Origin: Nonomuraea cavernae
Lineage (GTDB): Bacteria > Actinomycetota > Actinomycetes > Streptosporangiales > Streptosporangiaceae
Direction: 5' to 3'
Length of the DNA stretch: 64,000 nt
Assembly (NCBI RefSeq): GCF_014646355.1
Contig: NZ_BMNH01000011.1
Coordinates: forward strand, 124,001 to 188,000
Below, one piece after another: positions 1-8,901 of the stretch (position 1 is its first letter; every line of letters begins with the position of its first letter). The notes under the pieces were generated by a model. The model ran no database searches. It saw only the letters and a list, made by a program, of their open reading frames with translations, and was not told the DNA's origin. The position numbers and the translations under genes are program-made.

Positions 1-32
1 GCGGCGCGCTTGCCCACCTCGTCGGGAAGCGC

Positions 33-860
33 CTACGGCGTCATCGCGGTCGGCTGGGCGTCGGGGCGCATGGCGGCGTCGGTGCCGCCGTCCACGTACA
101 GGACCGCGCCGGTGGTGAAGCGGGCCTCGGGCCGCAGGAACTGCTGCACCCAGAACGCGATGTCCTCGGGCCGGCCGAAGACGCCCAGGGGCATCGGCGT
201 CGGGAACGCGTCCGGGTCGTGGTCGGCGGCGTCGCCGGTGGAGCCGAGCATGAGCGGGGTGAGCACCGCGCCGGGCGCGATGGCGTTGAGCAGCACGCCC
301 TGCCGCGCCCACTCGGGGGTGACGGCGGTGCGGCGGACCCATCGGGCGAGCGCGAACTTCGAGGACGCGTAGGCGGAGATGCTGGGCGCCATCGCGCGCA
401 CCTCGGCCGGCATCGCCTCGGCGGCGGCGCGAGCCCGCTCGCGGGCCGCCTGCTCCTCCCCCGCCAGCGCCAGCTCCACCAGACCGTCATCGATCAACGG
501 GACGGTCGACGCGGAGTTGGACCCGATCACCACGGCGCGTCCGGCGCCCGAGGCGGCCAGCGCGGGCAGCAGCCGCTCCAGCAGGCGGACCGGGCCGAAG
601 TGGTTGATCGACACGACCGCCGCGGCGTCGGGCAGGTCGGGGCCGACCCCGGCGATGGCGGCCACGCCGTCCAGCCTCCCGCCGCAGCGGGCCAGGATCT
701 CCTCGGCCGCCAGGTCGCGCCCCTCGGCGGTGCCCAGGTCGGCGAGGATGTCGGCGGCGCGCAGGTCCACGCCGATGACGGTGTGCCCGGCCGCGCTGAG
801 GGCCGCGGCGCTGGCCGCGCCCATGCCCGAGGCCGAACCTGTGACGGCGAACGTCGCCAT
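33..860 (-). CDS. Short-chain dehydrogenase/reductase (3-alpha-HSD-like)
   Basis: Predicted NAD(P)-dependent oxidoreductase of 275 residues. The Rossmann motif TGSASGMG lies at residues 7-14, a Ser-rich NSAST segment at ~115-119 supplies the catalytic Ser, and YASSK at 164-168 supplies the Tyr and Lys. The early Asp-Leu-Arg after beta-2 and the DLGTAEGR stretch resemble the 3-alpha-hydroxysteroid dehydrogenase/carbonyl reductase subgroup, so a ketone or alcohol substrate is likely but unproven. The ATG at 860 has a good AAGGAG ribosome site. The gene starts 9 bases after the TetR gene upstream, so the two form an operon and the regulator probably senses the enzyme's substrate. Confidence 0.9.
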   Translation of the reverse strand: MATFAVTGSASGMGAASAAALSAAGHTVIGVDLRAADILADLGTAEGRDLAAEEILARCGGRLDGVAAIAGVGPDLPDAAAVVSINHFGPVRLLERLLPALAASGAGRAVVIGSNSASTVPLIDDGLVELALAGEEQAARERARAAAEAMPAEVRAMAPSISAYASSKFALARWVRRTAVTPEWARQGVLLNAIAPGAVLTPLMLGSTGDAADHDPDAFPTPMPLGVFGRPEDIAFWVQQFLRPEARFTTGAVLYVDGGTDAAMRPDAQPTAMTP

Positions 861-869
861 GCTTGCTCC

Positions 870-1475
870 TTAGGGGTGAGGGGGCGCGGTCAGACCCGCG
901 GTGACGAAGGCGATGACGGTCGCGGTCTCCGGCAGCGACACGGCGGCGGCCGGGGCGGGAGCCACTGATCGCCCGTAGACCTCCAGCAGGAGCGTGAACG
1001 CCAGCCGCCACCGCTCGGCCACCTGGCGCACGGGAAGGCCGGGCAGTGCCCGGCCGAGCATGACCTCGAACGGCGCGGCGCCGAACCACGTCGAGACGTG
1101 GGCCGGCCGCCCGTCGCGCAGCGCCGAGCGGGCCAGCAGATGGGACAGCATCCGGCCCTTCTCCGTGCGCGCCAGCTCCTCGAACGGCTCCACGATGGCC
1201 GCGACCAGGTCACGCACGTCGAACGGCTCCCCCTCGCCCCGGGAACGGCGGGCGACGGCGTCCATCCGGTCGGCCCACAGCGGCGAGAGCTCCTGTTCCA
1301 GCAACGCCGCGATGAGCCCTTCGCGGGAGCCGAAGTGGTAGTGCGCGGCTCCCGGGTTGAGCCCGGCCTCGGCGTTGATCGCGCGCACCGACACCTGGTC
1401 GTAGCCCTTGTCCAGGAACAGGCGCTCGGCGGCGGCCAGCAGCCGGACGCGGGTCGAGGGCGCGTCTTCCGTCAT
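870..1475 (-). CDS. TetR family transcriptional regulator
   Basis: One-component repressor of 201 residues. The N-terminal helix-turn-helix contains the typical LFLDKGYDQVSVRAI and AAHYHFGSREGL segments at residues ~20-60, followed by a helical ligand-binding domain. I start it at the ATG at 1475; a TTG six codons upstream (1493) is possible but would place the start inside the palindrome at 1491-1503. That palindrome just upstream is a likely autoregulatory operator. Co-transcribed with the dehydrogenase behind it. The ligand cannot be told from sequence. Confidence 0.9.
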   Translation of the reverse strand: MTEDAPSTRVRLLAAAERLFLDKGYDQVSVRAINAEAGLNPGAAHYHFGSREGLIAALLEQELSPLWADRMDAVARRSRGEGEPFDVRDLVAAIVEPFEELARTEKGRMLSHLLARSALRDGRPAHVSTWFGAAPFEVMLGRALPGLPVRQVAERWRLAFTLLLEVYGRSVAPAPAAAVSLPETATVIAFVTAGLTAPPHP

Positions 1476-1490
1476 GTTCCAATCATATTC

Positions 1491-1503
1491 CAATCAGTGA
1501 TTG
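1491..1503. promoter_or_regulatory. Palindrome upstream of TetR gene, likely operator
   Basis: CAATCA-G-TGATTG is a perfect palindrome 16 bases upstream of the TetR start codon. A related half site (CCAATCA) lies just beside it. The position fits autorepression by the TetR protein; binding itself is inference. Confidence 0.5.
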
Positions 1504-1567
1504 ACTGGTGTTGCCCCCGACCAGGAGACGCCGCCGGACACCCCGCACCGGACACCCCGGTGGCGGA

Positions 1568-2599
1568 TCAGTGCGGCAGTTCCACCGACAGGTGCGGAGT
1601 CAGCGCCCGGAGGAAGTCCGCCGCGTCGAACATGGCGCCGGCCGAGGCCACGCCCACCGCCCGCGTCCGCCCCGTCAGGACGCGCTGGACGGCCTCCACC
1701 GCCAGTGGCGCGGTGACCGCGTAGATGTCCCGGCCACGGGCCGTGGCCCGTCGCTCGACGCCGTCCGCGCTCACCACGACGTCGACGACGAAGACCTGAC
1801 CCGAACGCCCCAGAGCGTCGACCGCCGTCGGCTCCGGTGTGTCCTCCCTGGCGAGGTCACTCGCGGCCGTGACGGTCATGTACGTGCGGACGTCGGGCAC
1901 GTCCAGGTGGCTGGGGACGGTCACGACATCCGCCATGGTGAACTCCGCGATCACCGCTCGCCGGCCGAGCGGCTCCGGAAAGGGCCAGTCCTGCTCCGAC
2001 AGCTTGTCGTCGTGGTACTCCAGCGCCCCGTTCCTGAACCGCACCCGGCGGCCCGAGCGACGCTGGTGCGACACCTGACCCGCCGCCCGGGTCCCCGCGG
2101 TGGGATGCCAGTCGCTCAACCCGTACGCGATGTGCGCCATGTCCGCGGCGGTCGACGTCCCCATGGCGGCGGTCACCAGCAGATCGCCCAGTCCGCCGTA
2201 GAAGGCCATCGCCGGCACCACGGGGACGCGCGCCTTTCGGGCCGCTTCCGCGTAGTCGGCGAACATCGAGGCGTTCGCCTCGATCTCCGCGGCGACGTCG
2301 ACGTACGGGATCGCCGCGCGCAGGGCCGCCTCGACGAGGGGGCCTCCCGTCACCGCGAACGGCCCGGCACAGTTGACGACGGCCGCCGCGCCGGCGAGGG
2401 CCCGGGCCAACGCGTCCGGGTCGTCCACCGCGGCCGGCCGGACCGCCACCTGTCCCCACTCCGCGGCCAGCGTCTCCAGCCGGCCCGCGTCACGGCCTGA
2501 GACGACAGGGGTGAGACCGCGCCGGAGCAGTTCGGCGACGACGAAGCGCCCCGTATGCCCCGTCGCTCCGTAGACCACCACCGCGTCCGATGTACCCAT
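1568..2599 (-). CDS. Saccharopine dehydrogenase-like NAD(P)-binding oxidoreductase
   Basis: 343-residue protein with an N-terminal Rossmann fold (VVYGATGHTGRFVVAEL near residues 8-24) and the NCAGPF motif typical of the saccharopine-dehydrogenase/trans-acting enoyl reductase superfamily. The downstream segment YVDVAAEI also fits that group. The ATG at 2599 follows GAGGAG directly; a TTG at 2611 would add four residues. It is divergent from the GlxA-type regulator at 2698, with a shared intergenic region of about 100 bases, which suggests the regulator controls it. The substrate is unknown. Confidence 0.8.
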   Translation of the reverse strand: MGTSDAVVVYGATGHTGRFVVAELLRRGLTPVVSGRDAGRLETLAAEWGQVAVRPAAVDDPDALARALAGAAAVVNCAGPFAVTGGPLVEAALRAAIPYVDVAAEIEANASMFADYAEAARKARVPVVPAMAFYGGLGDLLVTAAMGTSTAADMAHIAYGLSDWHPTAGTRAAGQVSHQRRSGRRVRFRNGALEYHDDKLSEQDWPFPEPLGRRAVIAEFTMADVVTVPSHLDVPDVRTYMTVTAASDLAREDTPEPTAVDALGRSGQVFVVDVVVSADGVERRATARGRDIYAVTAPLAVEAVQRVLTGRTRAVGVASAGAMFDAADFLRALTPHLSVELPH

Positions 2600-2664
2600 G
2601 ACTCTCCTCAACTCGATGTTCCAAGCGGGTCCACTCTCGCCGAACGAGGAACCCGATCGTGAGG

Positions 2665-2697
2665 GTCCGAAACGACATCATGCGTACAATTTCGGAC
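2665..2697. promoter_or_regulatory. Inverted repeat abutting the GlxA-type gene start
   Basis: GTCCGAAA (2665-2672) and TTTCGGAC (2690-2697) form a perfect 8-bp inverted repeat with a 17-base spacer. It ends directly before the ATG at 2698 and sits in the divergent intergenic region. It could be an operator or a leader hairpin. Confidence 0.35.
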
Positions 2698-3651
2698 ATG
2701 CACACCGTCGCGCTGGCGACCGCCGGCCACCTGCTGCACTTCGAGCTGGCCGTGGCCTACGAGATCTTCGGCACGCCCCCGCGCGAGGCCACGACGGGCT
2801 GGTACGACGTGCTGCTCTGCGGGCCCGGACCGGTGCGGATCGGCCCGTTCACGGTCGAACCCGAACAGGGCCTGGAGCACTTGACCAGCGCCGACACCGT
2901 GATCGTGCCCGCGTGCGCGGACATCGACGATCCGCCGCCACCCGAGCTGGTCGACGCCGTACGCGCGGCCCACGAGGCGGGCGCCCGGGTCGCCTCCCTC
3001 TGCACCGGGGCGTTCACGCTCGGCGCGGCGGGCCTGCTGGACGGCCGGCGAGCCACCACCCACTGGGCGCACGCGGCGGAGCTGAGCGCCCGCCATCCGC
3101 GGGCCGTCGTGGACCCGGACGTGCTGTACACCGACAGCGGCAGCGTGCTCACCTCGGCGGGGAAGGCCGCCGCCGTCGATCTCTGCCTGCACCTGATCCA
3201 CCTCGATCACGGCGCCGCCGTCGCCAACTCGGTCGCCCGTCGCCTCGTCATGCCGCCCCATCGGCCCGGCGGCCAGGCCCAGTTCGTGGCCACGCCGATG
3301 CGGGTCGCGGACGACCACCTGCTCGCCGGCCTGCTCGCCTGGGTCCGGCAACGGCTGGACCAGCCGCTGACGGTGACGGACCTGGCACGGCGAGCGAACA
3401 CGAGCCCGCGCAATCTCGCACGTCAGTTCCGGGCGGTGACCGGGCAGGCACCGCTTCAGTGGCTCCAGATCCAGCGCGTGCGCCGCGCCCAGGAGCTGCT
3501 GGAGACCACCGGCGAGAGCATCGAGGCGGTCGCCGTCGCCACCGGCATGGGCACCGCCACGACACTCCGACGCCAGTTCAAACGGATCGTCGGAGTGCCA
3601 CCTGACAGCTACCGGCGCTCGTTCCGCGGCGCGCAGCCGCCCGAGAACTGA
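2698..3651 (+). CDS. GlxA family transcriptional regulator (DJ-1/PfpI + AraC HTH)
   Basis: Regulator of 317 residues. The first ~170 residues form a DJ-1/PfpI-like amidotransferase fold with the nucleophile-elbow segment VASLCTGAFTLGAAGLL; such domains usually sense ligands rather than cleave them in this family. The C-terminal ~100 residues carry two AraC-type helix-turn-helix motifs, including ANTSPRNLARQFRAVTG and ATGMGTATTLRRQFKRIVG. I chose the ATG at 2698 by family alignment; in-frame ATG 2680 and GTG 2659 are alternatives. It is divergent from the saccharopine-dehydrogenase-like gene, its most likely target. Confidence 0.9.
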   Translation: MHTVALATAGHLLHFELAVAYEIFGTPPREATTGWYDVLLCGPGPVRIGPFTVEPEQGLEHLTSADTVIVPACADIDDPPPPELVDAVRAAHEAGARVASLCTGAFTLGAAGLLDGRRATTHWAHAAELSARHPRAVVDPDVLYTDSGSVLTSAGKAAAVDLCLHLIHLDHGAAVANSVARRLVMPPHRPGGQAQFVATPMRVADDHLLAGLLAWVRQRLDQPLTVTDLARRANTSPRNLARQFRAVTGQAPLQWLQIQRVRRAQELLETTGESIEAVAVATGMGTATTLRRQFKRIVGVPPDSYRRSFRGAQPPEN

Positions 3652-3945
3652 CCGGCGGCGCGCGGCATCGGGCCGCTGCTGGGGATGAGCGTTCCGGCGG
3701 GAGATCCGTTGCCGGGCAGGATGCGCCGCGCGGCCGGCGCAGAGGCGGGCACGGCGACGGTCCCGGCGGTCACGCCGCCGCGCTGCGGCCTCTCGTGATT
3801 GCGATGACCAAGGCGTGGATCACGCCGCTGTTGCGATGCGACCAGGGTATTCAGACTGGAATATGCGGGGGTATGGTGAGGGTTTGCGGCGACGGTGGAG
3901 AGCCCCGGTCACGAACGCGGGGCCGGTCAGGTGTGAGGAGCCCCC
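3652..3945. promoter_or_regulatory. Intergenic region upstream of modA
   Basis: About 290 bases without a convincing gene. TATTC-N6-GAATA (3848-3863) is a short inverted repeat of operator type, 80-100 bases before modA. I see no clear molybdenum-cofactor riboswitch fold and no ModE gene nearby, so control by molybdate is only a guess. Confidence 0.3.
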
Positions 3946-4749
3946 TTGGCAGTCAGGCGTCTTTCCCGATGGGCGATCGCCCTGCCCGTCGCGCTCGCGC
4001 TGGCGGGCCTGTCCGGTTGCGGCTCCGGCGAGCCGGCCGCGTCCACGACCTCGGCTTCGGCGGGCGGGGCGAAGGAGGTGACGGTGTTCGCGGCGGCGTC
4101 GCTGACCGGGACGTTCACCGAGCTCGGCAAGGCCTTCGAGGCCGCGCATCCGGGCACGACGGTGCGGTTCAACTTCGGTTCCAGCGCGACGCTGGCGCAG
4201 CAGATCGTTCAGGGCGCGCCGGCCGACGTGTTCGCGGCGGCCAGCCCGGCGACGATGAAGACGGTGACGGACGCGGCGCTGGCCGGTTCGCCGGCCACGT
4301 TCGTGCGCAACAAGCTGCAGATCGCCGTGCCGGCCGACAATCCGGCCAAGGTGGCGGAGCTGGAGGACCTGACCGACGCCAAGGTGAAGGTGGCGCTCTG
4401 CGCCGAGCAGGTGCCATGCGGGGCGGCGGCGGTCAAGGCGCTGGACGCGGCCGGGGCGAAGGTCACTCCGGTCACCCTGGAGCAGGACGTCAAGGCCACC
4501 CTCACCAAGGTGGAGCTGGGTGAGGTGGACGCCGCGCTGGTCTACAAGACCGACGTGATCGCCTCAGCGGGCAAGGTGACCGGGATCGACTTCCCGGAGG
4601 CGGACCGAGCGATCAACGACTACCCGATCGCCACCCTGGCCAAGGCGCCGGCCGGTGAGGCGGCCCGGCGGTTCGTCGACCTGGTGCTGTCGCAGCAGGG
4701 CAAGGACGTGCTGACCAGGGCCGGCTTCGAGGCTCCCGATCAGCGATGA
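3946..4749 (+). CDS. modA: Molybdate ABC transporter substrate-binding lipoprotein
   Basis: Extracellular binding lipoprotein of 267 residues for molybdate or tungstate. It has a signal peptide with lipobox LSGC (Cys 25), then the hallmark VFAAASLTGTFTELG and FNFGSSATLAQQI segments of ModA, whose Ser residues bind the oxyanion, and GAPADVFAAAS. The start is a TTG preceded by GTGAGGAG at a spacing of five, and no better start fits the signal peptide. First gene of modABC; its stop overlaps the modB start. It supplies molybdate for molybdenum-cofactor enzymes; a molybdenum hydroxylase is encoded at 59.8-63.7 kb. Confidence 0.93.
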   Translation: MAVRRLSRWAIALPVALALAGLSGCGSGEPAASTTSASAGGAKEVTVFAAASLTGTFTELGKAFEAAHPGTTVRFNFGSSATLAQQIVQGAPADVFAAASPATMKTVTDAALAGSPATFVRNKLQIAVPADNPAKVAELEDLTDAKVKVALCAEQVPCGAAAVKALDAAGAKVTPVTLEQDVKATLTKVELGEVDAALVYKTDVIASAGKVTGIDFPEADRAINDYPIATLAKAPAGEAARRFVDLVLSQQGKDVLTRAGFEAPDQR

Positions 4750-5609
4750 GCTCTTCCGCACCATCGCGACCCGACCGGGCAGGCCCGCCTGGTGAGCCCG
4801 CCGCCCGCCGGCCGGCGGGCCGTGAGGTCTCGGGTCGGCTGCCCTGGATGCTGGTGCTGCCCGCGGTGGCAGGGCTGGTGTTCCTGGTGCTGCCGCTGGC
4901 CGGGCTGCTGATCCGCGCCCCCTGGCCGACGCTGCTGGAGCGGCTGGCCGAGCCGCAGGTGCTGGAGGCACTGCGGCTGTCGCTGGTGTGCGCCAGCGTC
5001 GCGACCGCCGTGTGCCTGCTGCTCGGGGTGCCGCTGGCCTGGCTGCTGGCCCGGGTGGACTTCCCCGGGCGCCGGCTGGTGCGGGCCCTGGTGACCGTGC
5101 CGCTGGTGCTGCCGCCTGTCGTGGGCGGGGTGGCGCTGCTGCTCGTGCTCGGGCGGCGCGGGCTGGTCGGGCAGTGGCTGGAGGCCACGTTCGGGATCAC
5201 GCTGCCGTTCACCACCGCCGGGGTGATCATCGCCGAGGCGTTCGTCGCGATGCCGTTCCTGGTGATCAGCGTCGAGGGCGCGCTGCGCGGCGCCGACCAG
5301 CGCTTCGAGGAGGCGGCCGCGACGCTCGGCGCCTCGCGCTGGACGGTCTTCCGCCGCGTCACGCTGCCGATGATCATGCCGGGCGTGGTGGCCGGCGCGG
5401 TGCTGTGCTGGGCGCGGGCGCTGGGCGAGTTCGGCGCCACCATCACCTTCGCCGGCAACTTCCCCGGCACCACCCGCACCATGCCGCTGGCCGTCTACCT
5501 GGCCTTGGAGACCGAGCCGGAGGCCGCCATCGTGCTCAGCCTCGTGCTGCTCGCCGTCTCGGTGATCATCCTGGCCAGCCTGCGCGACCGGTGGGTGAGC
5601 AGCCCATGA
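4746..5609 (+). CDS. modB: Molybdate ABC transporter permease
   Basis: Inner-membrane permease of 287 residues with five to six hydrophobic segments. The EAA loop that contacts the ATPase reads EEAAATLGASRWTVFRRVTLP, the typical ModB/CysT form. The N-terminal ~30 residues are a polar, Pro-rich cytoplasmic tail. The ATG overlaps the modA stop (ATGA) and the gene in turn overlaps modC, so the three subunits are translationally coupled. Confidence 0.93.
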   Translation: MSSSAPSRPDRAGPPGEPAARRPAGREVSGRLPWMLVLPAVAGLVFLVLPLAGLLIRAPWPTLLERLAEPQVLEALRLSLVCASVATAVCLLLGVPLAWLLARVDFPGRRLVRALVTVPLVLPPVVGGVALLLVLGRRGLVGQWLEATFGITLPFTTAGVIIAEAFVAMPFLVISVEGALRGADQRFEEAAATLGASRWTVFRRVTLPMIMPGVVAGAVLCWARALGEFGATITFAGNFPGTTRTMPLAVYLALETEPEAAIVLSLVLLAVSVIILASLRDRWVSSP

Positions 5610-6637
5610 CCCTGCACGCCCGCCTGGTCGTCACCCGGCCCGCCTTCACCCTGGACATCGACCTGCGCGTCGAACCGGGCGAGGTCGTGGCGCTGCTCGG
5701 CCCCAACGGCGCGGGCAAGACCACCGCCCTGCGCGCCCTGGCCGGGCTCACCCGCATGTCCGGCGGCCAGATCGGCCTGCGCGGCCGGCCGCTGCACACC
5801 CTGCCCGCCGAGAGCCGCCCGATCGGCATGGTCTTCCAGGACTACCTGCTCTTCCCGCACCTGTCAGCGCTGGACAACGTCGCCTTCGGGCCACGCTGCC
5901 AGGGCGTGCCCAAAACCGAGGCCCGCCGTGCGGCCGCCGCCCTGCTGGAACGGGTCGGCCTGGCCGGCCGCGCCGCCGCCAAGCCCCGGCAGTTGTCCGG
6001 CGGGCAGGCGCAGCGGGTGGCCCTGGCGCGGGCGCTGGCCGTGCGGCCCGAGCTGCTCCTGCTGGACGAGCCGCTGGCCGCCCTCGACGCCCACACCCGG
6101 CTGGAGGTCCGCTCCCAGCTACGCCGCCACCTGAACGACTTCGACGGCGTCACCGTCCTGGTCACCCACGACCCGCTCGACGCCATGGTGCTGGCCGACC
6201 GGCTGATCGTCATCGAGAACGGCGCCATCGTCCAGCAAGGCACCCCCGGCGAGGTCGCCCGCCGCCCGCGCACCGACTACGTGGCCCGCCTCGTCGGGCT
6301 CAACCTGTACCGGGGGCTGGCCGACGGAACACAGGTCAAGGTGGACGAGCTGCTGTTCAGCACCGCCGACTCACTCGACGGGCCCGCGTTCGTCGCCTTC
6401 GCGCCCGCCGCCGTGGCCCTCTACCGCTCCCGCCCCGACGGCAGCCCGCGCAACCTGTGGCAGGCCACGATCGACGGCATCGAACGACACGGCGACAACG
6501 TCCGCGTGCACCTCGACGGGCCCATCGCCGCCTTCGCCGACATCACCCCGGCCGCCGTCGCCGATCTGGACCTGACCCCCGGCCAGCGGATCTGGGCCTC
6601 GGTCAAGGCCACCGAGACCCACGCCTACCCGGCATGA
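5606..6637 (+). CDS. modC: Molybdate ABC transporter ATP-binding protein
   Basis: 343-residue ATPase. Walker A GPNGAGKTT is at residues 32-40, followed by the Q-loop (MVFQDYLLFPHL), the signature LSGGQAQRVALARAL, Walker B LLLLDEPLAALD and the switch His in VLVTHDPLDA. The C-terminal ~110 residues resemble a TOBE/MOP-type oxyanion-binding domain that could sense molybdate. The ATG at 5606 overlaps the modB stop in an ATGA; longer in-frame extension into modB is spurious. Last gene of the operon, convergent with the TPR gene. Confidence 0.93.
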   Translation: MTLHARLVVTRPAFTLDIDLRVEPGEVVALLGPNGAGKTTALRALAGLTRMSGGQIGLRGRPLHTLPAESRPIGMVFQDYLLFPHLSALDNVAFGPRCQGVPKTEARRAAAALLERVGLAGRAAAKPRQLSGGQAQRVALARALAVRPELLLLDEPLAALDAHTRLEVRSQLRRHLNDFDGVTVLVTHDPLDAMVLADRLIVIENGAIVQQGTPGEVARRPRTDYVARLVGLNLYRGLADGTQVKVDELLFSTADSLDGPAFVAFAPAAVALYRSRPDGSPRNLWQATIDGIERHGDNVRVHLDGPIAAFADITPAAVADLDLTPGQRIWASVKATETHAYPA

Positions 6638-6679
6638 CTCTCCACACCCGAAGGCGGCGACTCCGCCCCTGTCGCGAAA

Positions 6680-8776
6680 TCAGGGAACGCGGCCACGCAC
6701 GGGCCTGTCATCCCGAGGTTGATAGCAGCACAGTCGTCCGGTGTGTACGGTGACCCGCAATTCCTCGCCGAGCATCAGGTCGGCGTCGGCGATTCGCTGA
6801 ATGGCCCGCCGAATGGCCTTACCGACCGAAATGCGGGCGCGCTCCTCATTTCCGGTGAAATTTCGGACTCGCCCGCCTAAACCGGTCGCGGACGCCAGTC
6901 CCTCGATCAGCCAGTCGCGTTCCGCGCGGATCCGCTCGGTCCGGGCGAGGTCGTTGGCGGACTCGTACTCGTCGATCTCCTCCTGCAACGACGACAGCCG
7001 TTCGCGGTAGGCCTTGATGGCCTCCTCGTCCAGCGTCGGATGCCCGATGCCGCCCCTGGCGGTCGCGGCCGCCCGCTGATCCGGAACGGGTCCCGCGGCC
7101 AGCTCGATGGCCGGGATCTCGTACCGGGGATTGGCCAGCAGGACCGCCAGATAGGCCATCCCCAAACTGTGCTCCACCCGTACGCTCCGGACGCCCAGCC
7201 CGACCCGCCACCAGCGGCCCTCGCGCCGGCATTCCATGAGCGGCCGCCGCCCCCCGGACACGGCGTCCGCGACCGCGCCATACAGCTCCCGCTCCCCCGG
7301 CAGGACCATGCCCAGCCCGGACGCCTCACGCGAGGCGACCTCCAGCTGCCGGGCCGCCTCGTCGACGTCACCGGTGCCCGCCCGGAGCAGGAGCGCCTGG
7401 GCCCAGCGCATGCGCGACAGGACCGCCGCCGGCCAGTGCCCCATGGCCAGGTTGCCCCTGACGGCCATGCGCAGGTGCTCGTTCGCCCGCTGGGCGTCGC
7501 CCATGGTCAGCGCGGCCACGCCGAGCGTGTGCTGGGCGGACCCGAAACAGGCGATGCCGAGGCTGCCCACCAGCGGCAGATGGGCGAACGGGGTGAGCAG
7601 CTCGTAGACCACGGAGGCGGTCTCGGCGTCGCCCAGCAGGTTCGCGGCCTCCACGATGCCGAACATGCCGGCCAGCCAGGTGCTCGACCGGGGCAGCAGG
7701 GCCAGGTCGAATCGGCGCAGCCGCGCCAGCGCCCCGGCGGCCTGCCGGTGATCCCCGGCGGAGGCGGCGGCCACGGCCAGCGCGGCCAGGTAGGAGTTGT
7801 CGACCGCGCTGAGGTCGGGCGAGTTCACCACCTCGGCCAGCATCGGCACCAGCTCGCCCAGGCGGCCCTGATACCAGCGGATGGCCACCATCTGCCCGCC
7901 GTACCAGCTGACGGCGTCGGGGTCGCCGACCACCATGCCCCGTTCGACGCAGCGGGTCGCCTCGGCCTCGGCCTGCTCCAGCCGGCCCGCGCGGATGCTG
8001 AGCATCACGTCGATCGCCTGCAGCACGAACCCGATCGCCTGATGGTCCTGCCGCGCCAGCTCGCCGCGTAACTCGGCCAGGCAGCGTTCGGTGTGCGGAT
8101 GGGCGTCGAGAATATGGTCGATGGTGCGCCACAACAGGCCCAGCAGCAGATCGCCGCGGCACCGGGTCTGGAAACCCGCCGCGAGCAGCTCCCGGGAGAC
8201 CTCGTGACGCGTCTCACCATGGCCGGGACCCAGCAGGCACTGGTGGGCCAGGTCGGCCGCCTCGGCCAGGGCGGCCGGATCACCGGCTCTCCTGGCCTCC
8301 TCCAGCAGGGCGAGGATGGCCGCGTGCTCGCCCGACCGGTAGTCGGCCTCGGCGGCCAGCCGTACCCGGAGCCGGAGCGCGAGCGTCGAACGCGGGTCCA
8401 CCGCCGACAACGCGTGCCGCAGCCGCACCTCGATCGACGTGCCGGCCGTCAGGCCGCGGTGGTCGTGCACCCACCGACCGGCCAGGCCCAGCACCGCCAG
8501 AGCCGTCGCCCGGCCGTCGCCCTCGGCTTCGGCCGCGCGGTGGGCCGCCTCGAAATGGTCCCGGCTGGAGCGCTGGTCGCCCTCGACGCACCAGGCGCGC
8601 AGCCCACGGAGAAGCATCGAGCCGACCCGCTCCGAAACGTCCAGTCCCTGATGCGACGGACACTCCCGGGAAGGGGACGGTTGGCGGATCATGCACCACT
8701 CCAAGCCGGTGAGCGGAGTTTCATAGCGACGATTCTTCAGATTCGACGGCAGCTCGGATAGCCGGGACTTCGACAT
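6680..8776 (-). CDS. TPR protein with orphan C-terminal domain of AAA/LuxR-type regulators
   Basis: 698 residues, largely alpha-helical TPR-like repeats from ~50 to 500. The C-terminal ~170 residues match the module that ends many very large actinobacterial AAA-ATPase or BTAD/LuxR regulators: a WRVGLGVRSVRVEHSLGMAYL segment, then a coiled Ala/Glu/Arg-rich stretch (KAYRERLSSLQEEIDEYE), GLGGRVRNFTGNEERARISV, and an ending VHTGRLCCYQP. The usual N-terminal DNA-binding and ATPase domains are absent, so this is either a derived stand-alone sensor/partner or a regulator that lost its front. No enzymatic motif is visible. The ATG at 8776 has only a weak ribosome site. Confidence 0.7.
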   Translation of the reverse strand: MSKSRLSELPSNLKNRRYETPLTGLEWCMIRQPSPSRECPSHQGLDVSERVGSMLLRGLRAWCVEGDQRSSRDHFEAAHRAAEAEGDGRATALAVLGLAGRWVHDHRGLTAGTSIEVRLRHALSAVDPRSTLALRLRVRLAAEADYRSGEHAAILALLEEARRAGDPAALAEAADLAHQCLLGPGHGETRHEVSRELLAAGFQTRCRGDLLLGLLWRTIDHILDAHPHTERCLAELRGELARQDHQAIGFVLQAIDVMLSIRAGRLEQAEAEATRCVERGMVVGDPDAVSWYGGQMVAIRWYQGRLGELVPMLAEVVNSPDLSAVDNSYLAALAVAAASAGDHRQAAGALARLRRFDLALLPRSSTWLAGMFGIVEAANLLGDAETASVVYELLTPFAHLPLVGSLGIACFGSAQHTLGVAALTMGDAQRANEHLRMAVRGNLAMGHWPAAVLSRMRWAQALLLRAGTGDVDEAARQLEVASREASGLGMVLPGERELYGAVADAVSGGRRPLMECRREGRWWRVGLGVRSVRVEHSLGMAYLAVLLANPRYEIPAIELAAGPVPDQRAAATARGGIGHPTLDEEAIKAYRERLSSLQEEIDEYESANDLARTERIRAERDWLIEGLASATGLGGRVRNFTGNEERARISVGKAIRRAIQRIADADLMLGEELRVTVHTGRLCCYQPRDDRPVRGRVP

Positions 8777-8844
8777 TCTTCGCGCCGCCCCTTGCCGGAT
8801 TCGCCGCGGGCCGCCGCGCGGCGCGAGCGATTCGTACGTGAAAC

Positions 8845-8882
8845 AGCCCTGCCCGCCGGTTCCGAACTCGGCGGGCAGGGCT
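8845..8882 (-). terminator. Intrinsic-type hairpin after small secreted protein gene
   Basis: Perfect 13-bp stem AGCCCTGCCCGCC / GGCGGGCAGGGCT with a 12-base loop, starting 20 bases after the stop of the gene ending at 8902. Only a short T run follows on the minus strand. Confidence 0.75.
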
Positions 8883-8901
8883 CATACCGACGGCCACGCC
8901 A

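Noticed and set aside
3652..3945. Moco/Tuco riboswitch upstream of modA
   Set aside because: I could not recognise the conserved stems by eye. A covariance-model search would decide.
6680..8776. Full LuxR/AAA regulator
   Set aside because: No P-loop or HTH was found in the sequence, and the gene is bounded by convergent modC and the terminator region.
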